The notes under the pieces are model-generated. The model worked only from the letters and a program-made list of their open reading frames with translations, searched no databases and was not told the origin of the DNA. This document shows positions 1-9,382 of a DNA stretch of 64,000 bases, piece by piece (positions within the stretch are counted from its first letter, which is position 1; each line of letters begins with the position of its first letter). Origin of the DNA: Magallana angulata (lineage: Eukaryota; Mollusca; Bivalvia; Ostreida; Ostreidae); contig NC_069116.1 of assembly GCF_025612915.1 (NCBI RefSeq), positions 24,061,590-24,125,589 of the forward strand, in the 5' to 3' direction. The position numbers and the translations under genes are program-made.

Positions 1-2128
1 TAACTTTTTGTTTACGATTACATAAGTAGCTTTCAAACCAATTAAGAATATTGCCACATATACCATATGTTTGTAATTTAAAAAGTAGACCTTTGTGCCA
101 CACTCTGTCAAAAGCTTTCGACAAATCCAAAAAAACCATGCAACAAAATTTCCCTTCATCTATAGCTTTAACAATACTGTGATATGTTTCTAGTAATTGA
201 TATAAAGTTGAGTGGCCAGGCAAAAAACCAGCTTGATATTTATAAAATAGGTTATTTTTAATAAAATAATTGTAGACATGTTTGAAAATAATTCTTTCCA
301 TAATTTTGCTAACACAGCTCAAAAGTGATACAGGTCTGTAGTTTGTTGCTACAGAAGGATCGTCCTTTTTAAACAATGGTAAGACATGAGCAATTTTCCA
401 ATCATTTGGATACACATTATCAGTCAAAGATTTGTTGAATAACAAACATAGTGGTTTGGCGACAGATTGTAAAGTAGATTTTAACATTTTGTGACTTATT
501 GCATCGGGACCAATGGCTTTGTTAACAGGGAGTATTTTTATTATATCAATAACTTCTTGCTCCTCAATAGTTACATTGTTTAATTTGTCATTACATATGT
601 GATATAATTGAGGTAGTTGGCTTAAAGAGTCATCAACGTTTGAAACAGATGAAAAATATTTGTTTAATACATCAACTTTTTCTGTATCGGTAAAAGCAAT
701 ATTAAATCCACCCGTATCAGACGTATACTGTATCGGTGGTATGTCTTTCGTTGGTTTTGCATGAAAAGCGTCTTTAATTAACTTCCAGTATAATTTGTTA
801 TTATTATTCGAGCTCGCGTCCGACAATTGTAAGTCAATACTATCATAATAATTACAAAGTGCATGTTTTTTCATGTTGTTAACTTTGTTTCTGTGTTTAC
901 GATAATTTATCCAATCAGATTCATTCTTTGTTTTTAATGCTTTGTTTCGAAGCCGGTTGCGTATTCTAATGGTTTTTCTAAGCGTTGAGTCAAACCATGG
1001 TTTGTCCTTGGGCCGGATAGTGACCGATTTTTCTGGTATACATTCACGTACAAGCTTTAAATATTGTGAAGTAAAGTGTTCAGTTGCAATATTGACATTT
1101 TCTGCGTTGCTTATTATGTTGCGCCAGTCGCAGTCATTAATTAGTTTGTTAAGTTTGTCAAAATCCGCATCTTTGTATCGCCAGACATTACGTTTGTATG
1201 AACGATTAATTTTGTAATTCATAGTAACGCACACATAGGTTGCCTTGTGATCGCTAAGCCGCGCCTCTACGTTTAAAGTTCCGGATTCAGTTACGTCAAT
1301 GTGTTCACTTGTAAAAATTGGGTCAATAAGTGTTCGTGAGGAATTCGTGATTCTTGTAGGTTCATGGATTTTGTTGACTAAGTGAGTGTTGGATATTACA
1401 TCGTACAAAATATGTGTGTTAGGAATAGTAAGAAGGTCGACGTTTATATCACCAACTACTATGAGTTTGTCGGAAATTTCACTGGCTTTGTCTAAAGACC
1501 ACGAGAAGTTTCTCCAAAAAGCGGAATCGGCATGCGGTGGACGGTAAACACAGCATAAGAGTAGTCGCGAGGTGAGATTATCAATTTCTATCCAAATACA
1601 TTCAGTATTACCTGGTTCGAGATCAATACGTCTTCGAGATCGAATATTGTTACTAGTATAAATAATGACCCCACCCCCATAAGAATTTCGATCTTTACGA
1701 AAAATGGTATCAAAACCGTCTAGTAGTATGTCATTATCTGAAATTTTGTGGTCCAGATGCGTTTCAGTAAAACACGCAATGTCGAAATCACTAACCATGG
1801 CGTTAAGGGAATCTATCTTGTTTCTAATACTTCGAACGTTTAAATGAATAATTTCAACTACACTTTCATAAGAAGGGCCGGGATTGGTTTCAATATCACC
1901 TGATAGTATTAGAACTAAAGCAAAAAAGTACATGGAAAAAATAATGTATGAAACGATACCATAAACTCTATGAAAGCTACTAAAATCACACATTTTCATC
2001 AACATATTAATAAACGACAAAATATGTTGTAATTTGAAAATAACGAAAATTTCTGAACGAATAAGCTGCCTACACGTAGAGTAAAAATTACCTATTGCGG
2101 CTCGATATTGCTCAATGCTGTTACCCAT
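1..2128 (-). CDS. LINE ORF2: endonuclease and reverse transcriptase (partial)
   Basis: The ATG at 2126-2128 starts a frame that stays open to base 1 (about 709 codons visible). An 85-residue leader ends in a 2A-like motif. The endonuclease follows, with TETHL, YGGGVIIYTS, YRPP, VVGDINVDLL and LSDHKA blocks as in APE-type nucleases of LINEs. Then come the RT blocks: LPLFKKDD, NYRPVSLL, QAGFLPGHST and the motif A block FLDLSKAFDRVWH. The FADD catalytic block and the C terminus lie outside the window. It would nick target DNA and copy the element RNA by target-primed reverse transcription. The start codon overlaps the stop of the upstream 197-codon ORF (ATGGGTAA), a layout that would suit termination-reinitiation. 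Confidence 0.9.
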   Translation of the reverse strand, partial: MGNSIEQYRAAIGNFYSTCRQLIRSEIFVIFKLQHILSFINMLMKMCDFSSFHRVYGIVSYIIFSMYFFALVLILSGDIETNPGPSYESVVEIIHLNVRSIRNKIDSLNAMVSDFDIACFTETHLDHKISDNDILLDGFDTIFRKDRNSYGGGVIIYTSNNIRSRRRIDLEPGNTECIWIEIDNLTSRLLLCCVYRPPHADSAFWRNFSWSLDKASEISDKLIVVGDINVDLLTIPNTHILYDVISNTHLVNKIHEPTRITNSSRTLIDPIFTSEHIDVTESGTLNVEARLSDHKATYVCVTMNYKINRSYKRNVWRYKDADFDKLNKLINDCDWRNIISNAENVNIATEHFTSQYLKLVRECIPEKSVTIRPKDKPWFDSTLRKTIRIRNRLRNKALKTKNESDWINYRKHRNKVNNMKKHALCNYYDSIDLQLSDASSNNNNKLYWKLIKDAFHAKPTKDIPPIQYTSDTGGFNIAFTDTEKVDVLNKYFSSVSNVDDSLSQLPQLYHICNDKLNNVTIEEQEVIDIIKILPVNKAIGPDAISHKMLKSTLQSVAKPLCLLFNKSLTDNVYPNDWKIAHVLPLFKKDDPSVATNYRPVSLLSCVSKIMERIIFKHVYNYFIKNNLFYKYQAGFLPGHSTLYQLLETYHSIVKAIDEGKFCCMVFLDLSKAFDRVWHKGLLFKLQTYGICGNILNWFESYLCNRKQKV
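1874..1900 (-). other. 2A-like ribosome-skipping motif in LINE ORF2
   Basis: Residues 77-85 of ORF2 read GDIETNPGP, which fits the 2A consensus D-(V/I)-E-x-N-P-G-P. In known 2A sequences the ribosome fails to join the final Gly and Pro, releasing the leader from the downstream protein. Here that would free an 84-residue leader from the endonuclease-RT. The motif follows a hydrophobic stretch (about residues 57-75), so the leader may double as a signal-like segment. 2A-like motifs are known in some invertebrate LINEs; activity here is inferred. Confidence 0.8.
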
Positions 2129-2714
2129 TATCTAGTGTCTTTGATTCATTAATGACTTTATCGCCGCAACAAGGAAATTTGTGAAAAACATGTACATAAT
2201 ATTCTTGAACTAATTCCAAATAAACCAAAAACTGATGACAGTTGCCGTTATGAATATAACTAGAATAAGCAAAAAAGAGCAAAATAATGAAAAATATTGA
2301 GAGTATGGAATAACACAAAAACAGATCAAAAAATATTTTACAAGTGTCGCAAAGTGGGTGAAAGGTATTGCTTGTCCTCAAAACAAGTGAAAGTAGGACA
2401 TCAGTACCAAAAGCAATGAAAAAAGTATTAAATGAACAAGAGATAATAGAGATCACATGCAATATATTGAGCATATACAAGTAAACAGGTATGTACAAGA
2501 GAGACGTATTTTGTATAAACACGTACATGTACCTCTTATATGAAAAAGTAAAGAGGTAAGCACACATGTGATACACAACAAATACAAAAGCACACGTGTT
2601 TGGCATTGTAGGAACATCTAAGAAAAACATGATTGAATGCTGTACAATTTTTATATATATAAAAAAAAAAACACCAAGCAAACTGATTGGCTCTGAACTT
2701 GGTTTGGTTGACAT
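2121..2714 (-). CDS. Hydrophobic 197-aa ORF between LINE ORF1 and ORF2
   Basis: An intact frame that starts 65 bases after ORF1 stops and overlaps the ORF2 start codon by 8 bases. It is rich in Phe, Ile, Leu, Tyr and Cys and holds several membrane-length hydrophobic stretches (roughly residues 10-30, 42-58, 75-100 and 130-152). I recognise no family. The strand is T-rich, which lowers stop-codon frequency and favours long hydrophobic frames by chance, so it may be an inter-ORF spacer and not a protein. Its exact placement between the two ORFs is what keeps it worth listing. Confidence 0.35.
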   Translation of the reverse strand: MSTKPSSEPISLLGVFFFIYIKIVQHSIMFFLDVPTMPNTCAFVFVVYHMCAYLFTFSYKRYMYVFIQNTSLLYIPVYLYMLNILHVISIISCSFNTFFIAFGTDVLLSLVLRTSNTFHPLCDTCKIFFDLFLCYSILSIFFIILLFFAYSSYIHNGNCHQFLVYLELVQEYYVHVFHKFPCCGDKVINESKTLDNG

Positions 2715-2778
2715 AGCAAGGGAGACATAATAATAATTGTTTGATATTTACACAGACTGTCCAAAGACAAAGCGCGCA

Positions 2779-3627
2779 CTAGTCAGCGTTGCAAGCTGCA
2801 GCGGCTGCATAGCTTGGATGGCGGGATTTACCTGTTGCCGAAAGTTTATCTACATCTTCTTCGGAACGAATGGTGATTTTCTTGTCATTTTTAAGTTTAA
2901 CAATTATTTTCCCGTCATTAGTCCAGCAGGAAGATGCATGGCCTGTTTTGACAGTTGCACGGGCCTTCTTAAACAGCAGGGCCCTGCGTCTTGTTAGAGC
3001 CTCATTAACGAATATTTTGTAATTGTTCGTCGGGTTTGTGTTGAAGCTTTTTAAGTTTTTCTTATTCTTGAAAACAGCGTCACGGTCTCGATATCTTGTG
3101 AAGCGCACAATGATGTCCCTAGGTCGAGACTTTGAACCTTGTGGAGGTCCCAAACGATGTGAATTGCTAATCGAGTATCGATCGAGGGTAATTTTAGTGG
3201 ATTTCAAAATGTAGTTGTTGACAGTGTTTAGAACGACTTGGTCAGTATCTTCATTGTGTTGCTCAGGAATTCCAGAAAATTTCAAGCAGTTTTTCCGACT
3301 GTATTGTTCGAGGTCGTCTACTCGGGTTTCAAGATAATTAATCTTTTGCTCAAGATCACCGATTCTAGCCGCAAGCCTGTCAACAATGTTGTTTTTGAAA
3401 GCTGAGTTTTTAAGAATGATACTTGTCGCTTGTTGTAGGGTTTCCTCGTCATTTGACAGGTTTTCTAATAAGGAACTTAGGTCTGACAGGTCCTGAGTCA
3501 AGTTTTGAGAGGAATCTGTATCAGAGTTTGGCCTCTGACGTTTGTTTGATTGGGACATTGTTTGGGACCTTGATTCGTCTCGTGATGACGAGTGGGGTTT
3601 GTTTTGATTATGTCCACCCATGTTCAT
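2779..3627 (-). CDS. LINE ORF1 protein (coiled coil plus RRM-like)
   Basis: A 282-residue protein with a polar Ser/Asn/Gln-rich start (1-45), a heptad-like coiled coil (about 48-112) ending in LEQYSRKNCLKFSGIPE, then an RRM-like core with RDIIVRFTRYRDRDAVF, and a basic C-terminal part. This architecture is that of L1-type ORF1 proteins, which trimerise through the coiled coil and coat the element RNA as a nucleic-acid chaperone. The frame is intact. The ATG is placed directly ahead of MGGHNQNKPHSS; no other in-frame Met is better placed. Confidence 0.85.
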   Translation of the reverse strand: MNMGGHNQNKPHSSSRDESRSQTMSQSNKRQRPNSDTDSSQNLTQDLSDLSSLLENLSNDEETLQQATSIILKNSAFKNNIVDRLAARIGDLEQKINYLETRVDDLEQYSRKNCLKFSGIPEQHNEDTDQVVLNTVNNYILKSTKITLDRYSISNSHRLGPPQGSKSRPRDIIVRFTRYRDRDAVFKNKKNLKSFNTNPTNNYKIFVNEALTRRRALLFKKARATVKTGHASSCWTNDGKIIVKLKNDKKITIRSEEDVDKLSATGKSRHPSYAAAAACNAD

Positions 3628-5241
3628 TAACTAGATAACTGGATATTGGATGTGGTGATTTCGAATTTTAACGGAAACAGGCGAGCTGAATTTTTCGTTG
3701 TTGAATATTGTCAGAGAGTAAACATTTATTACTCAAGCATTACCACGATTCAAACACAGGACATCACAGGACATCACAGACAAAATTTAGACAGTGATAC
3801 ACTAGTAACACTAGTGACGTTGATTGTTTTGAATAGTGAAAAGAGTTCATACCACCATAATGTCTATCGCCCTTGTCCCTATATGTTGTTTATCTTTACT
3901 ATTTCAACAGATAATGGTTAAATACAGGCTCTTGAGCATAATGCATACAAAATACCTATTTACGCTGCGAGAATTTCAAGCTCCAGTCTTTTGAAGTGTA
4001 CATTTTGGGCAAAAAAGTCAGAGCCTCCGAAAACCACCTACTGCGCCATGACTGGTCACGTGTTTTCCTTCCTTATTTCCCTTTTTTTAAGAATGATTTG
4101 CTGAGAAAGAAGAGAGCGGAAGAAAGACATCTTTCTGACGAGGATTTTACACAGATTATACGGGCAGACGGACGGACCAATTACTATAGTATATTCGCAG
4201 AACTGTGGTTTGTTTGTTTTTTTAAAAATACCGTCTGTAAAAATTTTGCTGAAATAAATTCAAGATTTAATACCTCTCCATTTTAAGTTCTATTTCATAT
4301 GTCAAGAGACAATGTGTAGCTTTACTAGGCGCAATGTACATGCAGAGGAGGATTGTATTCTACACTTCAGTTAATTTTCTGTGATGTTGTATATATCAAT
4401 TGTTGTTTAAAGCAAAAAATAAACATTTTTTGCATCGAATATGCATAGAACCGTGGAAAAGTGATATTAATCATGGTTTTCAATAATGGCATATGCTAGT
4501 TTTGTATTTTAATTGATCCCAGATGCCACGAACAGCAAGCTACAGAGATGTCACATCCCTTGGATTTACTCGCAAAACAATTAATGGACATCTGGTCAGA
4601 CCTCCGCGCCTTTGCAATAGGTCTTATCAGATCAAATGATCTACACGTACCCCTACCTTTCCTTAATTTCTCCACATCTGTAATTCATAATATACAGGAC
4701 GATATATCCGTATTTCTTAAATATGACAGACTTAATATGTTTGAAACCTGTATGGGTAACATAAAGTATGAGTAAACGTATACGATTAATTACCTGCTCC
4801 GAAAAAAGACAGTCATACAGGCTAGCGAAGTTGCCCAGGGGTGCGTTTTCTAAATTGGTTTAAAAAAGTAAAAAAAATTCAGAAAAAAATATTCAACCAC
4901 AAACCCTCTTAACTGAATTTGCAAAGTAATCCTATTCATTACGCAATCCGTATAATATGCTTATTTCAGTTTAGACATACAATTACATCTACATGCAATT
5001 TAAATTCGTGAATCACGGTAATTAGTGAACATAAATCGAGATGAACTAATCCATCCTCTCCATGCAAACATGTGTTGCCGGCGGGGAGTAAGGTATTTAC
5101 ATCTCCCATCTACACAGACAGACACTAATTTTCTGTAACAATAATAACTTAAGTTTCCATAGAAACTGTCCGAAGGCAAATCGCGGCTCAGTACAGTGGG
5201 AAGAGAAAGTTTGAGAGTTTTGCCAAGAAATCGTAAACAAA
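3628..5241. other. Intergenic stretch, LINE 5' flank to PDZ gene promoter
   Basis: No coding region can be supported. The first few hundred bases probably belong to the LINE 5' UTR. Around 4160-4180 there is a short 'gacggacggacc' tract like the tails of the long dispersed repeats elsewhere in the window. Bases from about 5100 should hold the promoter and 5' UTR of the PDZ gene; no TATA box is evident. Confidence 0.5.
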
Positions 5242-8200
5242 ATGTCGGAGGGGCAGATTGTTCCAATAGCCTTACGGAGGTTTGATACAAGCCAGCCATG
5301 GGGTTTCAAGCTCCAGGGAGGGTCCGATGTAGGATGTCCGATTCATGTCGCCCAGGTAAGCGATCGACACACCTGTAAAAACAAATTGATACTTTTCGAT
5401 GCGTAACGCTGTATATTCATTTGCCGTATGTTCAAAATGTCAATCCTTTTAAAAACAGCTCATATCAGCAAATTATCTGAAAAATGGTTATTTGAATTTA
5501 GATGCATTAGTTTTACACAGTTAAATTATTAACAATTAATAAATAATTAATGGAAAAGATGACTTTTACATCGAACATTTAAAATACTTCATTTCATTTA
5601 TTTGATCATTTGTAACAAAATCATTTGCACGCATGTCTTAACTTAAATATTCATTGTTGTCAAATATTTACAGACATGCTTCGCTGCTCGTATCAAATAT
5701 CAGCCCATATAGGTACTGCTAGAGTTATCGTTCCCCATTGTGGGGGGGGGGGGGGGGGGGTATACAGGCAATTGTGCATCCTATGAATTTCATGCAAAAC
5801 ATATTAAGTGCATGAGATCTAAAGCATCTAGTGACATTCATGTGGCGCATACTCGAGATTAATGGATCGAGGAAAGAATTTTTAAGAGCTAAGTTTCTGA
5901 TATAATTGCAAAACAAGTTTGATGTTTACATGCAACAGATGTGCTTGATAAAAATAAACTTCAGAACAAAACACTTCTTTGTCTAAGTCTGAATACAAGT
6001 GAAAGTTTAAATTAATATAAAATAAAAGTCATTACACGTCATTTGTTCAGATTCAGTTCCCAATATTACTTTATTTTCAGTTTATAAAGTACATTCATAT
6101 AAAATGGCTAAAATTGGTCGAACCTGCGACTGAAAAATGCCGTGTATTGTTAATAATAGAATAAGATAAAAAAAAGAAAAGAAATTAACCTAATATGTTT
6201 CAATTGTTTTAAACATTTTTAATGTATGAACGAAATAAATCAGCTTTTTATCCGCTCCAACATCCGGTCATTGAATGGTGTCGCTACATGCGCCGAACTA
6301 CAAGAGGGGGGGGGGGGGGGTCCAGATCCCCCCTGGAGTATGAAAAGTTATTGAATTTACTGGTTGAAAAATAAATCGGATCCTCCCATCACAACCCCCA
6401 CCCCACGGAAATTGCGGACCCGGCCTTGATAAGAATGAGTACTAAACCATGCAGCGAACACGTTAATTAATACGTGTACTACATGTATAGGAAGAAAGTC
6501 TTTTCTTCCCTCCACCCCCCCCCCCTTTCCGACTAGCATTTTGGCTTTGGGGAAATATTTAGATGGATGGTATATATCAAAAATTTCAAAGTCAGGTTTT
6601 ATTTTTGGGAGGAGGGGGTAGGTTTATTGAATCATTCAAAGTGCCCATACTGTCAACATGACAGCACTATCATTATTTTGATATGGCAAACATGAGGTGC
6701 ATTAAGAATATGGCAAATGAAGTAAACTTAGGGTGTAGGAGGAGTAAAATAAAACGTGGTGAATAAAGATTTAACCAGTTAGTTTTTGCATATATTAAAA
6801 AATCAGGTCATCTCATTTTCTCTCGAGTTGAACTAAATATATTTTAGTATTATAGTTGTACATTATACATATATTGACTCCTTCAGCTACATGACCTGGT
6901 TAACAGTTCGAATAAATAAATGTTAAAGATTACTGAGAAAAACTTGTTTTCTTTCCTTTTACGTTTTGAAGGTGTAACAAAGCTAAAGCAACTTTAGGGA
7001 AAATCTTGAATTTAAATCCCCCTTTCGGTGCCTCTTTAATCTGAGACACCAGCGTGTTCATCGCTCAAATATTTCTGTGATTTTCAGATTCAACCCAAGA
7101 GCATCTCGGGAAAGAGCGGACTTCAGAACGGCGACTTAATCCTGAGGATCGGAGAGACGGACATGCAGAACGCCACGCATGAACAGGCCCGGAACGAGAT
7201 GATCCGCTCCGGAAACGACGTGGACCTAGTTGTTCAGAGGTATCACTCGTTATATAGCGTGTGTATGGCGGGGGGGGGGGGGGGGGGGGTAGGGGGAAGG
7301 AGGGGAAAATTCTTTCTTATACACCTAGATGGGAAAGAATTTATGAAATACGTTGTTATAAATATAGAAATCAATCTTCAAAAATTAGTGCAATGTTCTT
7401 GTAATCTTGTATCCTTTCTTATTACATGCACGTATCTAAATAGGGGTGGGTGAGTCAGGACCCCCTTCCCTGAACAATTCAATCTTACTACATTCACATG
7501 GGAATATTACCAATAGGCCTCGGACACTTTTGCAAAGAAGCATCCCTGTGACCCCCCCCCCCCCCCCGGAAAGAATTTTAGGTCCGCGCATACAAAATAA
7601 TCCCAGTTAACAGTGTTAAGATTCGCCATGCAGCCTTTTGGATCAGCGAAGATATGTGGTAGAAATCATGCGTTATCTTTTATACATTATGCAAATAGAT
7701 ACATACATTTCCTTCCACAGGGGAGGAGTAGCGGTAAAATCGACGCCAGCACCACCAGAGCCTGAGGAAGACCGAGAGAAGTTTCAGGAGGTCACCCCTA
7801 AAACTTACCAAGTCTTACAGAAGGAGCTACCTCAGGCCGAAGCCACAGGTTGAGAGCACTTGTATTCTAAGGCCACTTTAACATTTTTATCAATATAAAA
7901 GAAATCAGTGCTCAAAGATTTGGAAAGAGTTCCTGGGTGTTTTTAGTGGTTTTCCTTCTTTCGCCAAGAAGGGGGGTGGTCGTTTTAAAAGTTCGTAACA
8001 CATCTTCATTGAATAAATAATACAGTTGATTTATGCATTATGAATATAAATGATTGCATTTTTGGAAATCTTTCATTATATGTAAGTTATTTGAGCTACT
8101 GAAAAAACCCTAATTAAATTAGATTCCCTAAAACATTTCTTATTATATATGTTTGTATAACAATTTTATTTTTATTTTTATTATTCAGGATATTTTACAG

Positions 8201-8565
8201 AATCAAAGCACCATTTGGAAAAACAAAATTTTGCATTAAATTCAAACAAGATCATCCAATAAACATGTACCTTAGTGCAAGAGAACACATTCAAAAATAG
8301 AATCCCAGCTTTTGATTCATCTCTTTTGTCACAGGGACATTTTACCTTAGTTAAAAGCACAGCACATATAAACCATACTTATCTTAATGATATAGCAATG
8401 AAAACACATTGTGACTTCATTATCTTTATATTACTGGTAACTTTTGTAATTTGTCTTTGGACAGGGGCACGCCCAGCCTCCATATTCGACAGAAGGAAAC
8501 AGGACCGGACAGCCTACACAAAGGCGGATAAATCCGGATACACCAAGGCATATGGACAGCAGTAG
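5242..8565 (+). CDS. Short PDZ-domain protein of the ALP/Enigma/Zasp type
   Basis: Exons by reading: 5242-5355, 7088-7239, 7721-7848 and 8465-8565, all GT-AG and in phase, giving 164 residues. Residues about 3-88 form one PDZ domain with the carboxylate-binding loop PWGFKLQGG and an alpha-B helix starting THEQAR; the His there suggests class I C-terminal ligands. The PWGFKLQGG loop is the signature of PDLIM and Zasp proteins, which tie alpha-actinin to the Z-disc or stress fibres. The tail is short, ending GYTKAYGQQ, and has no LIM domain, so this is either a LIM-less gene or one isoform of a longer locus. Introns 1 and 2 carry long runs of G or C. A poly(A) signal lies at 8871. An alternative exon between 7849 and 8464 cannot be excluded. 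Confidence 0.85.
5742..5760. repeat. Poly-G run (19 G)
   Basis: A pure G homopolymer in intron 1 of the PDZ gene. Similar runs lie at 6306-6320 (15 G), 6515-6525 (11 C) and 7552-7567 (16 C), so this gene's introns are unusually rich in G/C homopolymers. Confidence 0.95.
7270..7289. repeat. Poly-G run (20 G)
   Basis: A G homopolymer 30 bases after the exon 2 donor of the PDZ gene, on the coding strand, so the pre-mRNA would carry a G-run able to form G-quadruplex structure close to a splice site. Confidence 0.95.
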
Positions 8566-8870
8566 TGTTACTGTATTATAAATCCTGTGTAGTTTAATTT
8601 CTTTGTAAGAATACTTTACAGCTGGTGTTTCCACTTTTTCGTGTGCTGAATTTTTTAAATGTCAATGATCACTACAATTCTGTGACACAATATTTATTCT
8701 TTTATAAACAACATGATTGTATTGCACGTGTACCATATAAGGTACTTGGGAGTAAAATACATACCAACAGAGTAAGGTGATTATTAAAGCAAAAATTATT
8801 TAGTTTTCATTTCTATTTTTGTAATGTGATGTTTGCTTTTGTTATATTTATTTGTATTAATTGTGAATAG

Positions 8871-8876
8871 AATAAA
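8871..8876 (+). terminator. Poly(A) signal of the PDZ gene
   Basis: AATAAA about 305 bases after the stop codon, in AT-rich 3' UTR. The next gene (PUSL1) is convergent. Confidence 0.7.
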
Positions 8877-9096
8877 TTTGAAAACAGTCATTGCATGTTC
8901 ATTTATCTATTCTATTTTAATTTTTTTTTTTGGGGGGGGGTTAAATTACTCACTTTTGCTGACAAAAAAACAATAATGGTTTTAGAAGTAAACCCTTTTA
9001 AAAAAGTCTTGTTTTGCACTGAAATATATCGGGAATAAATTTGATAAATTGACTTACTTTTGGCATGTGAGTGTAAGTGTGCTTTTTTTTTACATG

Positions 9097-9098
<2 letters not shown>

Positions 9099-9139
<41 letters not shown>
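9099..9139. repeat. (TC)n microsatellite
   Basis: About 20 uninterrupted TC units in the gap between the convergent PDZ and PUSL1 genes. Confidence 0.97.
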
Positions 9140-9143
<4 letters not shown>

Positions 9144-9350
9144 TAAAGGTAATCCTGGTAATCTTTGACATTTGTCTCCATTTAATTATATTGAACAAGC
9201 ATGAACATTCTATGATATCATTGTTAAAACATGAGAAATTAATATACATGTATAAAACACATGTACATGCAATCTTTCTGTTTCTTACACGACAAAAAAC
9301 ATGTCTTAATCATGAATGAAAGACTATTAAACTGATGAAAAATAAAACAA

Positions 9351-9356
9351 TTTATT
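9351..9356 (-). terminator. Poly(A) signal of PUSL1
   Basis: AATAAA on the minus strand (TTTATT on plus) about 27 bases past the PUSL1 stop codon. A short 3' UTR is implied. Confidence 0.65.
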
Positions 9357-9382
9357 AAAATACATACATTTGTATATTTGTA

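Larger units (their letters stand above)
1..3640 (-). mobile_element. LINE retrotransposon, 3' end beyond the window
   Basis: A non-LTR retrotransposon on the minus strand. In order from its 5' side it carries ORF1 (2779-3627), a hydrophobic ORF (2121-2714) and the endonuclease plus reverse transcriptase ORF2 (from 2128 leftwards past base 1). Reading ORF2 by eye gives no stop down to the window edge, so this copy looks young and possibly whole. Apurinic-endonuclease and RT motifs point to the Jockey/CR1/L2 side of the LINE tree; the clade cannot be fixed without alignment. The 5' end is not defined: bases 3628-3900 may be its 5' UTR. Confidence 0.9.

Noticed and set aside
942-1217. 91-codon plus-strand frame
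   Set aside because: It is antisense to the LINE ORF2 endonuclease region and has no domain.
4548-4775. 75-codon plus-strand frame
   Set aside because: No family, no splice context and no conserved feature; chance frame in intergenic DNA.
8912-9249. Minus-strand frames rich in Arg-Glu repeats
   Set aside because: Translation of the (TC)n microsatellite.
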